From Pelobates cultripes (lineage: Eukaryota > Chordata > Amphibia > Anura > Pelobatidae), in contig OW240915.1 of assembly GCA_933207985.1 (NCBI GenBank), positions 124,373,469 through 124,437,468 of the forward strand: DNA of 64,000 nt. Direction: 5' to 3'. Under the pieces are notes generated by a model that was given only the letters and a program-made list of their open reading frames with translations, was not told where the DNA came from and did not search any database. A program made the position numbers and the translations under genes. Of the stretch, positions 52,663-63,819 are shown one piece after another. Positions within the stretch are counted from its first letter, which is position 1. The number at the start of each line of letters is the position of its first letter.

Positions 52663-54258
52663 ATGTCTTTTCAAGGGGCCAAATACTTTTCCACAGAAGT
52701 ACGTGAGTACTTTAGGAGACATATTCAAAAACATGATGGTCCATATGAGCTTCCAGAGCCAGCAAACCCAGACAGTAAAAAAGAGGAGAGATTAATTAAT
52801 TTGTACTAACACAAATTGTAAATAACAAAAAGTATAGAACAAAGAAAATAAAAAGTTTGGTCACATAAGCTGTTGTAGCCACAATAGGAGGCCTAATAGA
52901 CATAGTTGTAGAATTATGGCAGTATAATTTGGAAACAACAAATAAAATGGAGGAAGCAATGTACAAAAGTGATTGTTTAAAAATTGCAGCTTCGAGAACA
53001 ACTACAATTGTTGGGGAACTAGAAAAGGAGTTAAGAGAAATAGAACAGAGAGATGCATATAGTGCTAAGATCACTGAACTCCAAGACCTAGTCATGAAAT
53101 ATAAAATGAAAATTAAAGAAAACACAAATAAATGGGATAAGGAGATTCCTAGAGTATGCCCAGACCAGTCTTATTTTATATCTGAAAGTAAAGAACCAGT
53201 GCTGGGAACAAAACACAAGGGAAATGTTCCAATTGTAAATTGTGTCCCACAAGCCCCTATAATAATAACTGAAAATTTTAATGTAAGAGAAATGCCTACT
53301 AGCTTCTCTAGACAGACAAGGACTATGTCAATCACAGACAAAGATAATTTCCAGAAATGGTGGGGAAGTATGCCAACTGACGACTTTAACACCTTTATAC
53401 ATTGTTTTATGAGGGGAGCAAATAGAGCAAAAAAAAGGAGGTCTTAGAATTGCTGCAACGATTTTCTATCTACTCAGCATAGAGAAAGAAATAGCTAATA
53501 TTATGATGAGGCCAGCAGATGGTCCTAGAGAGTTAGCTCAAAGGATATTGTTCTGGTATACGCTACGCCAACCTCAACAGCCTCTGGTCTAGGGCTCACC
53601 AGAACACATTGCTAAAGTAATGGAAGCCCTTCCCTGGGAGTGTCAAGAATTTGTGAGGCTTTTTGATCCAACAGAAGCAGACTTAGAAATGGTACTAACT
53701 AGAGCTGACAATTGGTGGATCAAGCATCATTCCTCAGAACAGGCCTTCTCTGTTTCAGCCATAGGAACATTCAAGGTCGACCCTGGTAGAGATATAGATG
53801 GTAAATGGAGAAGCCAGAGGTGGGATGTACCCCAGAACAAGAGGGATAATGAGAAGTGGAGACCAAAACAGGACTTTGACAAAAGATGGAGAGATCCACA
53901 GAGGGACCATAGGAATGTAATGGGAGATAATTGGAGGAATAGATGGGAGGGGCCTAAGGTAATTCATAATAATTGGAATAATAAAAATACCTGGGAGAGG
54001 CTAAAAAGGACAGATATTAACTGGGAAAATCACAATTGGGGAGAAAAACGGAAAAACAACAGGAACAGTTATTGGAAGAAGGAAGCATCAGACCAATAGA
54101 CGGAATTGGGATAATTGGAGGAATAAAGAAGGGAATAGAGACTACTGGGACCTAAAGAGACAGACTGAAAGATTGGAGGCAGACGTGAAAGCGCTGAGGG
54201 AACAGTTGAGAGAGGAGGAAAAGATTGATCAATTGGGGGGGTCTCAGCAATCAATAAC
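52663..54258 (+). pseudogene. gag: ERV gag, broken, without zinc knuckles
   Basis: Gag remnant. It starts MSFQGAKYFSTEVREYFRRH (52663-52809, ended by a stop), continues at 52929 with a likely coiled coil (ELEKELREIEQRDAYSAKIT), and a capsid-like part in KDNFQKWWGSMPTDDFNTFI (about 53340) and ALPWECQEFVRLFDPTEADL (about 53624). The C-terminal third (53780-54160) is very rich in Trp, Arg, Asn, Asp and Lys (for example KRWRDPQRDH, DNWRNRWEGPK) and has no Cys-His zinc knuckle, so RNA binding would rely on basic/aromatic repeats. Stops at about 53447, 53590 and 54097 break it. I cannot assign the genus. Confidence 0.7.
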
Positions 54259-54488
54259 ACTCATAATTTTGTGTTGCTCTCTACATCTGTATGTATGTTT
54301 GTTTTTCTTTTGTTTTGTTCTTTCTCTCAGTCTTCCAGTCTCCCATTTAGCTATACCTTTCTAATGATGAGATCTAGTGTTCCCACAGAGCAAGGCAAAG
54401 CTTTATTAGGATGATGATGTGTGTCAACAGAAGATCGTAGTGGATCCTTGTTACAGGATGGATAAGTATAAGCTGTATCACAGTAGGG

Positions 54489-54800
54489 ATGGGAGACAAG
54501 CAATACGGCCAGAAGATACTCCAAATAAGGGAGAAGATTAGAGTCTATATTTTAATAATCCTTCTATTCCTCCAAGGTGTCCGGAACAACGGCGACAGTG
54601 TTTTAGGCAAAGCAGGGTGTCAGGAAAAACGGGACAATTTGCAGCTCTACTGGGAGGAGTCGGAACTGGATTGAGAGTATGGAATTCTGCAAATATCCAG
54701 TCCTACAAACTTTGCCGCTAGTACTCATGCTCATAATTACACTATACTTTTGTGTGGCAATGAAATAGAGGAGGAAGAAACTTGAAAAGAGGGATTTTTT
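54489..54800 (+). pseudogene. env: ERV env-like remnant
   Basis: A 61-codon frame has a basic start and a hydrophobic stretch (VYILIILLFLQGV) like a signal peptide. In another frame at about 54615-54690 a Gly/Ala-rich stretch (FAALLGGVGTGL) looks like a fusion-peptide or heptad region. The rest of env is missing. 54259-54488 and 54801-55269 hold no recognisable gene apart from a CT-rich run and a (CA)n tract near 54862. Confidence 0.4.
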
Positions 54801-55249
54801 TGTTGTTATTTGTTTCTCTCTCTCTCTCTTTCATAAATTCTTCAATAAAGTTTTACATTGCACACACACACACTCACCTAAATTCTATAAGTTCTGTTTT
54901 TTTGTGACACTTTGTATAATATGTGAATTGACAGCCATAGGAAAGTACAGGAGAACTTATGTCGCTGAGGGAACTATTCCGGAGGGACGGTGGGTTGAAT
55001 TTCTCCTGTATATCAGGTTTTTGCTCCCACTGGGTTCTCTTGTACTAGAGAGATAACTAGATAATGGAGCAACACAGAAGAAGAAAAAGTGGGAGGGGGG
55101 GTGTGGGGTGATGCAACCCCTATTTTACTTTTCTTTCACCTTGCTTATATCAGTCACTATAATTCCTGTGCTCCCCTTTACTACTTCAGATCTCATAGTT
55201 TAGATAGATAAGAGGGATATATTATTATTTTTAAATGTGCTCAACATAA

Positions 55250-55269
55250 GAGAAGAAAAAGTGAGGGAA
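55250..55269 (+). other. Polypurine tract of the gag-only ERV
   Basis: AGAAGAAAAAGTGAGGGAA lies immediately before the 3' LTR start TGTGGTG. Confidence 0.7.
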
Positions 55270-55783
55270 TGTGGTGACATTCTGTCATCAAACTAATATG
55301 GTGACCAGGGGTCATGTGACCAAGCTCATGTTTGCCTTTCTTACAGTGGGATAAGCTTTACCCTTTGAAATGCTAATTGGGTAATTCAATACCTTTACAA
55401 GTCAGGAAAAAGATAACTACTTCCCCCTTTCTCCATTCCTCTCTTTTCCTTCTTGGCTGTGCTGCAGAGCAGATGTGCAGACACCATGTGCTATCTTGGT
55501 GAACCATGTTACACTCTGTTGCTTCCTTTTCTTCCTTGGTGGATGTGATGTTGAACTTGCAGCAGTGAGCCATTACTAGATGTGAAGGCCTAACCGTGGG
55601 TGAGATCAAACGTGTGGGGAAGGGGATTACTATATAGATAGATTTAAAAAGGGTTGTTGCTCCGTGGGTCTGGGCTGTGTGTTTATGATACATTTATAGT
55701 ATTGTTTTGTTGCCTTTTAATAAATACCTTTTAATGTAGACGAACCTTGTGTAATATATATATTAATTTTGTGATACACCACA
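55270..55783 (+). mobile_element. 3' LTR of the gag-only ERV
   Basis: 514 bp, nearly identical to the 5' LTR, ending GTGATACACCACA. The small divergence suggests a moderately recent insertion. Confidence 0.9.
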
Positions 55784-55849
55784 GTGGGGTGAGTTGTTAG
55801 CTCCTGGATCAAGGACCAGGGGAGGGCAGAGGCTTACTGCACTCTGTCC
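55784..55849. other. Unassigned spacer
   Basis: 66 bp between the ERV and the next element; no signal recognised. Confidence 0.3.
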
Positions 55850-56275
55850 CAGGGCCGGATTAACATAGGGGCTGATGGAGCTGCAGCTCCAGGCCCAGGC
55901 CCATGGAATAGGCCCATTGATTTAAAAAAAAAAAAAAAAAATTTTTCCACACACTACTCTTAGGGATTCCACCTGGCTTTTATTTTATTGGCACAGCCAG
56001 TATTTGAGGCTGCCTGGCTGGTGCCAATATTGCAGTGATACTGGCAATACAAATGCTGGTATTTTTCTCAGTATAAACAAGAGATAACTATGCAATACCA
56101 ACACTGGCCAGTAGGGGTCGCTGTGTGTGGAGACAGACAGGGATAGGAAGTTCCAGCATATCCCTCCCTGCTTATCTATACTCACTGATCTGCAGGGGAG
56201 CAGCTACAGAGAGTCCAGACAGTAACTCCCACCCTGCAGAGACAACCTACAGCTCAGGGAAGTAATGGATGGGGG
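55850..56275. mobile_element. Left long arm of the CAGGGCC locus 2
   Basis: Starts CAGGGCCGGATTAACATAGG and is the inverted counterpart of 58325-58779. It probably represents an inverted partner element truncated after its arm. Confidence 0.75.
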
Positions 56276-56875
56276 CAGGGCCAGATTAAGAGCCCAGTGA
56301 GCCTGGTGCTGACAATTAGGACGGGCCTAATTACAGAATCATATCGACCAAAAACAGTAAAACACTCCCAAGCGTCATGTATCTGATGGAGATGGTGCTG
56401 GAGAGAAAGAAAACAGCAGCTATAAGAAAACACATACCCCAGGCTAATCTCTCTCTAATTTATGTTTTCATCTTTCAAGTAAATCCATAACCCCTAACAG
56501 CAGTGTCCAGTCAAGCAGGAAGTCAATGGGCATGGTAAAAGGGTGTGCCACTGACACAAATTACGTAACCTGCCAAAAGGGGCGAACATGCCCAAAAAGA
56601 GGACATGTCTGCCCAAAGAATTAGAAGGCCAGCTGCCTGCCAATCATGCAGCTGGCCAACTAAGGGCATGCTATGCAGACAGCACACTGAGCTTGGCATA
56701 AATGCATCTAATGATGCGCTCACTCAACGCTTTCTAAGGACTGTTCCCTTGTACTCGCTGGTCCACTTGTCTCCTTACCTTCTTACGAGCAGGCAGAAGC
56801 TCCTGGTATATAGTCTGGGACAGAGAAAGAAAGGGAACATGCCACAGTGTTAGAGAGACCAAAGTCAGCATTACC

Positions 56876-57474
56876 TTAAAGGATCACTATAGGGTCAGGA
56901 ACACAAACATGAATTCATGACCCTATAGTGTTAACACCACCATCTAGCCCCCTGGGCCCCTCATGCCTCCATAAATATAGCAAAATCTTACTATATTCAA
57001 GCCTGAAGCTGTAACTCTGAATGCTGTTAGACTCATAAAAACAAGCAGTCTGCTGACATCATTAGAAGTGGTGGCCTGATCCAATCACAGTGCTTCCCCA
57101 TAGGATTGGCTGAGACTGACAAAGAGGCAGATCAGGGTCAGAGCCAGCATGATTCAAACACAGCCCTGGTCAATCAGCATCTCCTTATAGAGATGAATTG
57201 AATTCATGAATCTCTATGAGGAAAGTTCAGTGTCTGCATGCAGAGGGAGGAGACACTGAATGTTTGGATGCATTTTAGGCAGCCATGACCCAGGAAGGAT
57301 CTCTAACAGCCATCCAAGGAGTGGCCAGTGAAGTTATCACTAGGCTGTAATGTAAAGACTGCATTTTCTCTGAAAAGACAGTGTTTATAGCAAAAAGCCT
57401 GACGGAAATGATTCTACTCACCAGAACAAATTCAATAAGCTGTAGTTGTTCTGGTGACTAAAGTGTCCCTTTAA
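56876..57474. mobile_element. TTAA MITE, complete copy (locus 2)
   Basis: Same element as 41876-42474, at the same position in the host element, so it was present before the two loci were copied. Confidence 0.8.
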
Positions 57475-57717
57475 CTATATTCATTGTCAGCCAGTCCACA
57501 CAAGTTTTGTTCCCATACTTCACTCTTAAGTTTCCATACTTAAGTAAGAGTATGTGAAAAGTAGTTAGGGTTACCACCTTTCTTGGAAAAACATACCGGC
57601 CTTACTAATTTGCATAATTAAATATGTATGGGTGACATCACATGATGTAAATCACAAGGAGTGACATAAGAGAAAATTCTGTAAAATCACCAAAAACTAC
57701 TTAGTTTGATTCTGCTG

Positions 57718-58318
57718 TATAGATGGATTCCTCCCAGTGCCCCCATGTCTCCCAGTGCCCTCATGACTCAGTGCCCCCAAGTGTCGATTACTCCAGTGTC
57801 TCAGTGCCCCTTGTCTCCCAGTGTCTCCTAGTGTCGTGTCCCCAGGTCTCCCAGTGATCCTATGATCCTATGTATCACAGTGTCTCAATGCCCCATGTCT
57901 CCCTTTGTCCCCATGTCACTAGGAAGATGGGGAGACCTGGGGACATGGGGAGACCTTGGGACACGTAGACACCAGTGACACTGGGAGACTAGGGGACTCT
58001 GGCTGGGACATATTGGGACAATGGGAAAATAGGGGACACTTGAAGACATGGGGACACAGGCACCAGGGACACAGACACTAGAGACACAGGCTGGGGGACA
58101 TGGGGACATTGTGACACTTGAGGCACTGAGAGACATGGAGGCACTAGGAGACATAGGGACAGTGAGACACTGGCAGACTGGGGTCACTGGGAGACTAGGG
58201 GGCACCCAGACACCAGGGACACTGGCTGGGAGACGTGGGGACACTGTGTCCCCATGTGTCTGTGTCATAATGTCTCCCAATGTCCCTTAGTGTCTCAGTG
58301 TCCCCATGTCTCCTTGCA
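57718..58318. repeat. Strand-switching minisatellite (locus 2)
   Basis: Counterpart of 42715-43350, a little shorter because some units are missing near 57797. Confidence 0.85.
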
Positions 58319-58779
58319 GCCTTTCCCCCCATCCATTACTTCCCTGAGCTGTAGGCTGTCTCTGCAGGGTGGGAGTTACTGTCTGGACTCTCTGTAGCTG
58401 CTCCCCTGCAGATCAGTGAGTATAGATGGGCAGGGAGGGATATGCTGGAACTTCCTATCCCTGTCTGTCTCCACACACAGCGACCCCTACTGGCCAGTGT
58501 TGGTATTGCATAGTTATCTCTTGTTTATACTGAGAAAAATACCAGCATTTGTATTGCCAGTATCACTGCAATATTGGCACCAGCCAGGCAGCCTCAAATA
58601 CTGGCTGTGCCAATAAAATAAAAGCCAGGTGGAATCCCTAAGAGTAGTGTGTGGAGAAAAAAAAAATGTAAATATTTTTTTTAAAAAAAACCATTTTTTT
58701 TTTTTAAATCAATGGGCCTATTCCATGGGCCTGGGCCTGGAGCTGCAGCTCCATCAGCCCCTATGTTAATCCGGCCCTG

Positions 58780-59579
58780 TTGCTAACCTGTGTCTCCTTC
58801 CCTCCAAGTCAATGGTGCTATAATCAGCAACACCAAGCAGGCTCGCTGCCTAGGTGCTCTCTTTGACTCCGACCTCTCCTCCGCGCCTTATGTTCAGTCT
58901 AACGCCAAATCCTACCGCTTCCATACCCCTAAAATCATTGCGCGCATCTGACCCTACTTAACGCCAGATGCGACTAAGGTGCTGTCCTTTCTCGGCTTGA
59001 CTACTGTAATCCGCTTCTCAGTGGTCTTACGTGCTCCCAACTTGTGCCATTACAGTCCATAATGAATGTGGCGGCGAGGCCCCACACCGCTCATGCCTCA
59101 CCCTTCTGTCAGTCCCTACATTGGCTTACTGTAAGATATAGGGCTCAATTTAAAATGCTGGTCCTTGCTTTCAAATCTCTACATAATGCTGCTCCCACCT
59201 ATCTATTCTCCCTAATACACAAGTATGTCCCATCTAGGCCCTTACGCTCTGCTGAAGACTTACATCTATCTTCTGTCCGAACTCCCACCTCTGATGCTCT
59301 CCTTCAAGACTTCTCGAGGGTTGCACCTGTGGAACTCACTTCCCTCCCCCAGTCTCCACTTCTTCAAAAAAATCATTAAAAACCCACTACTTCATAAAAG
59401 CGTATCAATTAAACTGTTAATGGCTCCCGACTGATTCCTCTCTTGCAACTGTCATTAGTCTTATCCTTACCTTTTGTGCCACTTTACCCCACTACCTCTA
59501 GCATGTAAGCTTATTAAGCAGGGCCCTCAACCCCTCTGTTCCTGTGTGTCCAACTTGTCTAGTTACAACTACATGTCTG
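58780..59579 (+). pseudogene. L2-type LINE C-terminus
   Basis: C-terminal end of an L2-group LINE protein. ARCLGALFDSDLSS lies near 58838, then TPDATKVLSFL (about 58959), LQSIMNVAARPHTAHASPFC (about 59050), SLHWLTVRYRAQFKMLVLAF (about 59112) and AAPTYLFSLIHKYVPSRPLR (about 59191). Frameshifts and stops make it dead. The untranslated end is interrupted at 59580 and completed at 62800. Confidence 0.85.
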
Positions 59580-59933
59580 CAGAGAGAAATTCTGGTGTAC
59601 CTAATGTAACACACAGGGGAGAGGGAGACAGACTAGCACTAAGCTGCTCAAAAACTGGAATAAATAGGGGTTCACTGAGAACCTATATAGAACATAAATA
59701 AAAACTCTAAATGGAGAGTGGAAATTCCAGGAGCTAGTTCAGTGACTAATAGCTAAATAGTGTAAAGTAAAATAGCTGATGCTATACCTTTAAAATACCT
59801 TTTTGTATCGTACACATATGGCACTTAGCACTGATATGAATACAATTTCCATTTACTGATCCTCATTTATCTATTTAAAAATACCAAGTGAGTCACTCTT
59901 CTTATGTATTCCTTTAGATATTTATATATATAT

Positions 59934-61248
59934 TGTAACGGACCGTTTCTCTCACAAGGGGATAAATCCGTTTAGGCGATAATCCCCTTTCCCATAGACC
60001 AGCAGCTATTGCAATCACCAACCTCCCGAACTCCAAACTGTACGAATCCCCAACTCACGAACAAGAAATACACGAACTCTGGAAGCAGCCGAACAGGAAA
60101 AGCCATACGAACGGCTTACACTCCTGGCAGTCAGCACACAATCCAATTCCCCCAATAACGAGACGACACTTCGTTTTGAGGGTTAAGCAGAATCTATCGA
60201 TTTATTCACACAGCCTCCTTTTAAGACATTCTCCCATGCAAGGGAGGGATCCACAACAATTAGTACCCCAGCCAATAATGTACCAGTTACCTCCCACACA
60301 TCTCCTCCCCTTAGTGTGACACATAATCCCATTAGTACAGACACAAATTCCCTGGGATACTGGATGTACCCCTAAACATAGGAATACCCCTTTAAATGTT
60401 ACATCCCCTGGTAACCCTGATCTGGGTGAGACACATATCCAAAAATCACCCAGATCGGACCAGGGGTTCAGGAATTATAAAGGGTTAAAGTTTTGACCGA
60501 CTGCATGGCAAAAGTATCCGAAAATAGTTCCATGTACTTTGGCCCTGCAGTCGGTCACAGAAAAGGGAATGAATCACACGAATTGCCTGGGTTATGGAGC
60601 TTGGGGAGGATTCGTATGAATCCCCCTGTTCGTGGGATCCTTTCTACCGAACGGCGGGCCGTTCGGTAGTTTCTGCACGAATTGTTGGAAGTCTGGAGGT
60701 CTCAGCGGTGTTTGCTTAGTCGAGTGTCCGATTTTAGTTCCAGACACTCGACGGCAAAACACCGCTGTTCGGGAGTTTAAGATGGCCGCCGCCACGTGTT
60801 CGTTTCCCGAATGGCGGCCACCCAGAGGACACAACACACATTACACATATTGCCAATTACCCGTTTGCAACATTGTTGCAAACGGTAATTGGAGGCACAC
60901 TTACTCCAGGGTGGTCTGGTTGTTCGGTAGTTTCACCCAATATAATGAATGGAGTAATTCTACCGAACAATCAGACGAATGCTGCATACACATAACACTG
61001 TTTACCGAACACATAATATTAAATACAGCCTGAATGCAATTTGCTACACAATCTTAAAGGGCATTATTCCTAACAGTCAGAATATGTCCACGGATGGCCC
61101 TTAAAGGGCCAGTAGCAGCAATATAAGAATGTCACATGCCCAAATATTGCATACAAAAGTACGAATTCACAAGGGGGCCATAGTCAGATGGCAGGAGGCT
61201 GGCAACCAGGCTTCTCCAGTGCATAGTGGCGAGGTTGGTTTCGCCACA
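59934..61248 (-). mobile_element. Solo LTR with TATAT target duplication
   Basis: Starts TGTAACGGACCG and ends TTTCGCCACA, flanked by TATAT (59929-59933 and 61249-61253); 1315 bp. Shares blocks with the LTRs at 895, 25521 and 29454, such as TTACTGTAACGG-type starts, CTTACACTCCTGGCAGTCAG and ACCCAGATCGGACCAGGGGT. No gene; open frames are incidental. Confidence 0.9.
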
Positions 61249-61253
61249 TATAT

Positions 61254-62702
61254 ATATTCCCACAACTGCACAATGGCTGTAATATTAATCCTTTTTGCTT
61301 TATTTCAGAATGGAGAGAAACTAAAATATCAAATGTTTGTGTCACTATAAACACCAAATTATTATTGGCAACTATATATCATACACAGCTAGCATTTTAA
61401 GATACCATTTTTATAAATATCCTTCATTTTCTATAAATATCCTTCATTTTTTATAAATATCCTCTTCTATAAATTACTTTCTTTTATATAAACCCATTTT
61501 TTATATATTCATAAATTCACTTATATATGTCTCCTACCACCTATATTTCCTAATATATATTTTAATATCCTATATTCAGAATGTAGATTGGTTTTTAAGC
61601 CCACACAGTGTGTCATGATTCATCTATTTGTACTCCATGCAATCATGTAAATATTTTTTGATCAAACCCTGTATGTAACGCATTTCTATTTATATATATA
61701 TATGTATGAACAATTTGAATTATTTTTATATAAATGTATAAACACAAAAGATTTACTAAATGTTTATTGTGACTAATTTCATATTCCCTCATGCAATTTA
61801 TATCACTTCATTTATTCTACATAATTTAATCTATTTGCACAATACAAGAATGTATCATTGGCAATTAAGGAAATGTGAATTTAAAGAATGACTGATGCAA
61901 TAGACAGCATCACGTCTCTGATGAAGTAGGGCACATTCCCTACGAAACGCGTAAGAGATTTTCACAGCAGAATACAGAATCAGAAGCGTTCACCAGCAGC
62001 AACTCATCTCTCTTTTGGTGATAACAGCAACCGGAAACGTCTGCTCTGCACATCCCCCGAAGTGAGGCTCCTGCTCGGGACGTGCTCTTAGACCAACATC
62101 GTCCTCACCGGCAGCCGGAATACACACCAGCTGTTAACACAATCCATATCCATCCTCATACAGGTCCTTGCTGTTATTTGACCCATACAAGACTGGTAAT
62201 GCACTCATGAACTATCCCTGACCTGTATTTTAATAATTTGTATTTATATTTTTAAGTGTATAATAAACTGGCATTTTTTGATTAACAGATCCAGTTTTTA
62301 TTGCTTCTGTCTACTAGCGATACATTGTATATATTGCTTAAGCTAACAGTTCCATATACTGTGTTGCTTAATATTTAGATACTTTCATCTTTGATAATAC
62401 TAAGTATATTATCTAGAACGGGCATCATCTACCTCATACCTCACTGGGGATTAAGATACCTGTTCTATACATATTTGCAGCACATTTATGTAGGAGCTTG
62501 GTTTGTTGTTTTTTTTTTTTTCTCTTTTTATTCATTTTTTATTTTCTATCGTACTTTATCCCTTTATATTTTATTATTTTTTTCTTTGATCGCTATCCTG
62601 CTTCATGTTTTAGTCCTATACATATGCATATATTCACTTCTCTTTATTTGTTTTTTTTATCTATGATCCCCTATTTAAAGGGACATTACACATATTGAGT
62701 AT
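61254..62702. other. Non-coding body of the Penelope-like insertion
   Basis: AT-rich. Short repeats (TATAAATATCCTTCATTTTCTA, about 61410-61460), then the hammerhead-like motif, then T-rich sequence around 62500-62660. No gene found. Confidence 0.5.
61911..61960 (+). ncRNA. Hammerhead-ribozyme-like motif
   Basis: CTGATGA (61918-61924) and GAAA (61944-61947) flank a six-base-pair stem GTAGGG/CCCTAC (61926-61931, 61938-61943) with a 6-nt loop. CGCGTA after GAAA gives a minimal stem III and a GTA cleavage triplet. Against it: an extra A lies between the core and stem II, and stem I has only 3 bp. Hammerheads of this kind are known in the terminal repeats of Penelope-like elements. Confidence 0.5.
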
Positions 62703-62799
62703 TTAAAGGTATAGCATCAGCTATTTTACTTTACACGATTGTAGCTATTAGTCACTGAACTAGCTCCTGGAATTTCCACTCTCCATTTAGAGTTTTTAT

Positions 62800-62893
62800 T
62801 TACAACTACATGTCTGTTCGTCCACCCACTGTAAAGCGCTGTGGAATTTGTTGGCACTATATAAATAATAACATAATAATAATAATTTGGGTT
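62800..62893 (+). mobile_element. L2-type LINE 3' tail, second part
   Basis: After the 17-bp duplication the L2 tail resumes: AAAGCGCTGTGGAATTTGTT, then GGCACTATATAAATAATAAC and AATAAT repeats, the usual end of L2-type elements. Confidence 0.8.
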
Positions 62894-63037
62894 TTGCTTC
62901 CCAAGCACTACCAAGCCTCAATAAGCAAACCAGTAACCAACAGGGCCGGACTGGCCCACTGGGATACCGGGAAATTTCCTGGTGGGCCGTCTGCACCTGG
63001 GGTCGGGCAGGCAGCTGGCTCAACTGCAGCAGCATGG

Positions 63038-63259
63038 GGGAGCTGAGTCTTCTTGCGGCCGCAGAGGGAGCTCCTTTGGCGGCCGCAGGGGAGCTGGCTG
63101 TTCTGTCTCTGCTCCCCCTCCCTAGCGCGCTACAAAGAGACCGGGGCCGGAATATGACGTCATATTCCGGCCCCAGTCTCATTAAGCGGCGCGCTGGGGA
63201 GGGGGAGCAGAGACAGAACAGCCAGCTCCCTCTGCGGTCGCAAGAAGACTCAGCTCCAC
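63038..63259. repeat. Long palindrome centred on ATGACGTCAT
   Basis: Inverted arms run from GGAGCTGAGTCTTCTTGCGG to CCGCAAGAAGACTCAGCTCC-type sequence (CGGTCGCAAGAAGACTCAGC). The centre GGCCGGAATATGACGTCATA is a perfect palindrome. The arms contain an interrupted second copy of the NotI-like GCGGCCGC motif. Confidence 0.85.
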
Positions 63260-63299
63260 CATGCGGCCGCCAGAAGAGCTCCCTATGTCAGCACACAGG

Positions 63300-63780
63300 T
63301 AGAAATTATGTGTGTGTCTCTGTCTGTCATGGTGTGTGTGTGTCTCTGTCTGTGTCATTGTGTCTGTCTGTGTCATGGTGTGTGTCTCTGTCATAGTGTG
63401 CGTCTGTGTCATGCAATGTGTGTCTGTCTGTGTCATGGTGTGTGTGTCATGTAATATGTGTGTCTGTGTCACGATCTCTCTGTATCGTGGTGTATGTGGG
63501 TGTGTGTCATGTAATGTGTGTCTGTGTCATGGTGTGTGTGTGTGTGTCTGTGTCACAGTCTGTCTGTGTTATGGGGTGTGTGTGTCAAGGTGTGTGTCTG
63601 TCATGGTATGTGTGTGTCTCTGTCATGGTGTGTCTGTCTGTCATGGTGTGTGTGTGTGTTTCTGCCTGTGTCACAGTGTATGTGTGTTTCTGTCTGTGTC
63701 ACAGTGTGTGTCTGTGTCACGGTCTGTCTGTATCATGGTGTGTGTCTGTTATGGTATGTGTGTTTTTACTCACCTTCCCC
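63300..63780. repeat. TG/TC-rich minisatellite
   Basis: Degenerate units of GTGTGTGTCTGTGTCATGGT, 20-30 bp each. All plus frames stay open and give Cys/Val/Ser-rich translations that are not genes. Confidence 0.9.
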
Positions 63781-63819
63781 CCCCCCCACGTCGTGCTGGT
63801 CGCCCCTCGACTGGCCCTG

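Larger units (their letters stand above)
50418..55783 (+). mobile_element. Gag-only endogenous retrovirus with two LTRs
   Basis: Two LTRs with perfect TGTGGTG/CACCACA ends frame a 4.35-kb internal region holding a tRNA-Arg-type primer site, a long repetitive leader, a broken gag and a small env-like remnant. I see no protease, reverse transcriptase or integrase, so pol was deleted. The immediate flanks (CTAT on the left, GTGG on the right) do not match, so the target duplication is lost or the element recombined with another. Confidence 0.85.
56276..58779 (+). mobile_element. Complete CAGGGCC-ended element, locus 2
   Basis: Runs from CAGGGCCAGATTAAGAGCCC to TTAATCCGGCCCTG, so the ends form a short inverted repeat (CAGGGCC(A/G)GATTAA). 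It matches 41277-43354 almost base for base, including the TTAA MITE (56876-57474) and the minisatellite (57718-58318), then adds the full right arm (58325-58779). No transposase. hAT-type by its ends. I see no 8-bp target duplication. Confidence 0.75.
59580..62799. mobile_element. Penelope-like non-autonomous insertion with inverted ends
   Basis: The insert splits the L2 3' end and is flanked by a 17-bp duplication TTACAACTACATGTCTG (59563-59579 and 62800-62816). About 100 bp near each end are inverted copies: 59697-59793 (ATAAAAACTCTAAATGGAGA...) and 62703-62799. It holds a hammerhead-like motif at 61911. No protein-coding frame is recognisable. Excluding the nested solo LTR it is about 1.9 kb. 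The long target duplication and ribozyme-like motif fit a Penelope-like element; this is an inference. Confidence 0.55.
62941..63819. mobile_element. hAT-like hairpin element with minisatellite
   Basis: Starts CAGGGCCGGACTGGCCCACT and may end CGACTGGCCCTG, giving imperfect inverted ends. It holds a long palindrome and a TG-rich minisatellite and has no transposase. Candidate 8-bp flanks (GTAACCAA, CCTCTATG) do not match. Confidence 0.6.

Noticed and set aside
52796..53125. Minus-strand 109-codon hydrophobic frame
   Set aside because: It lies opposite the coiled-coil part of the ERV gag; the apparent hydrophobicity is the antisense of Lys/Glu/Asn-rich codons.
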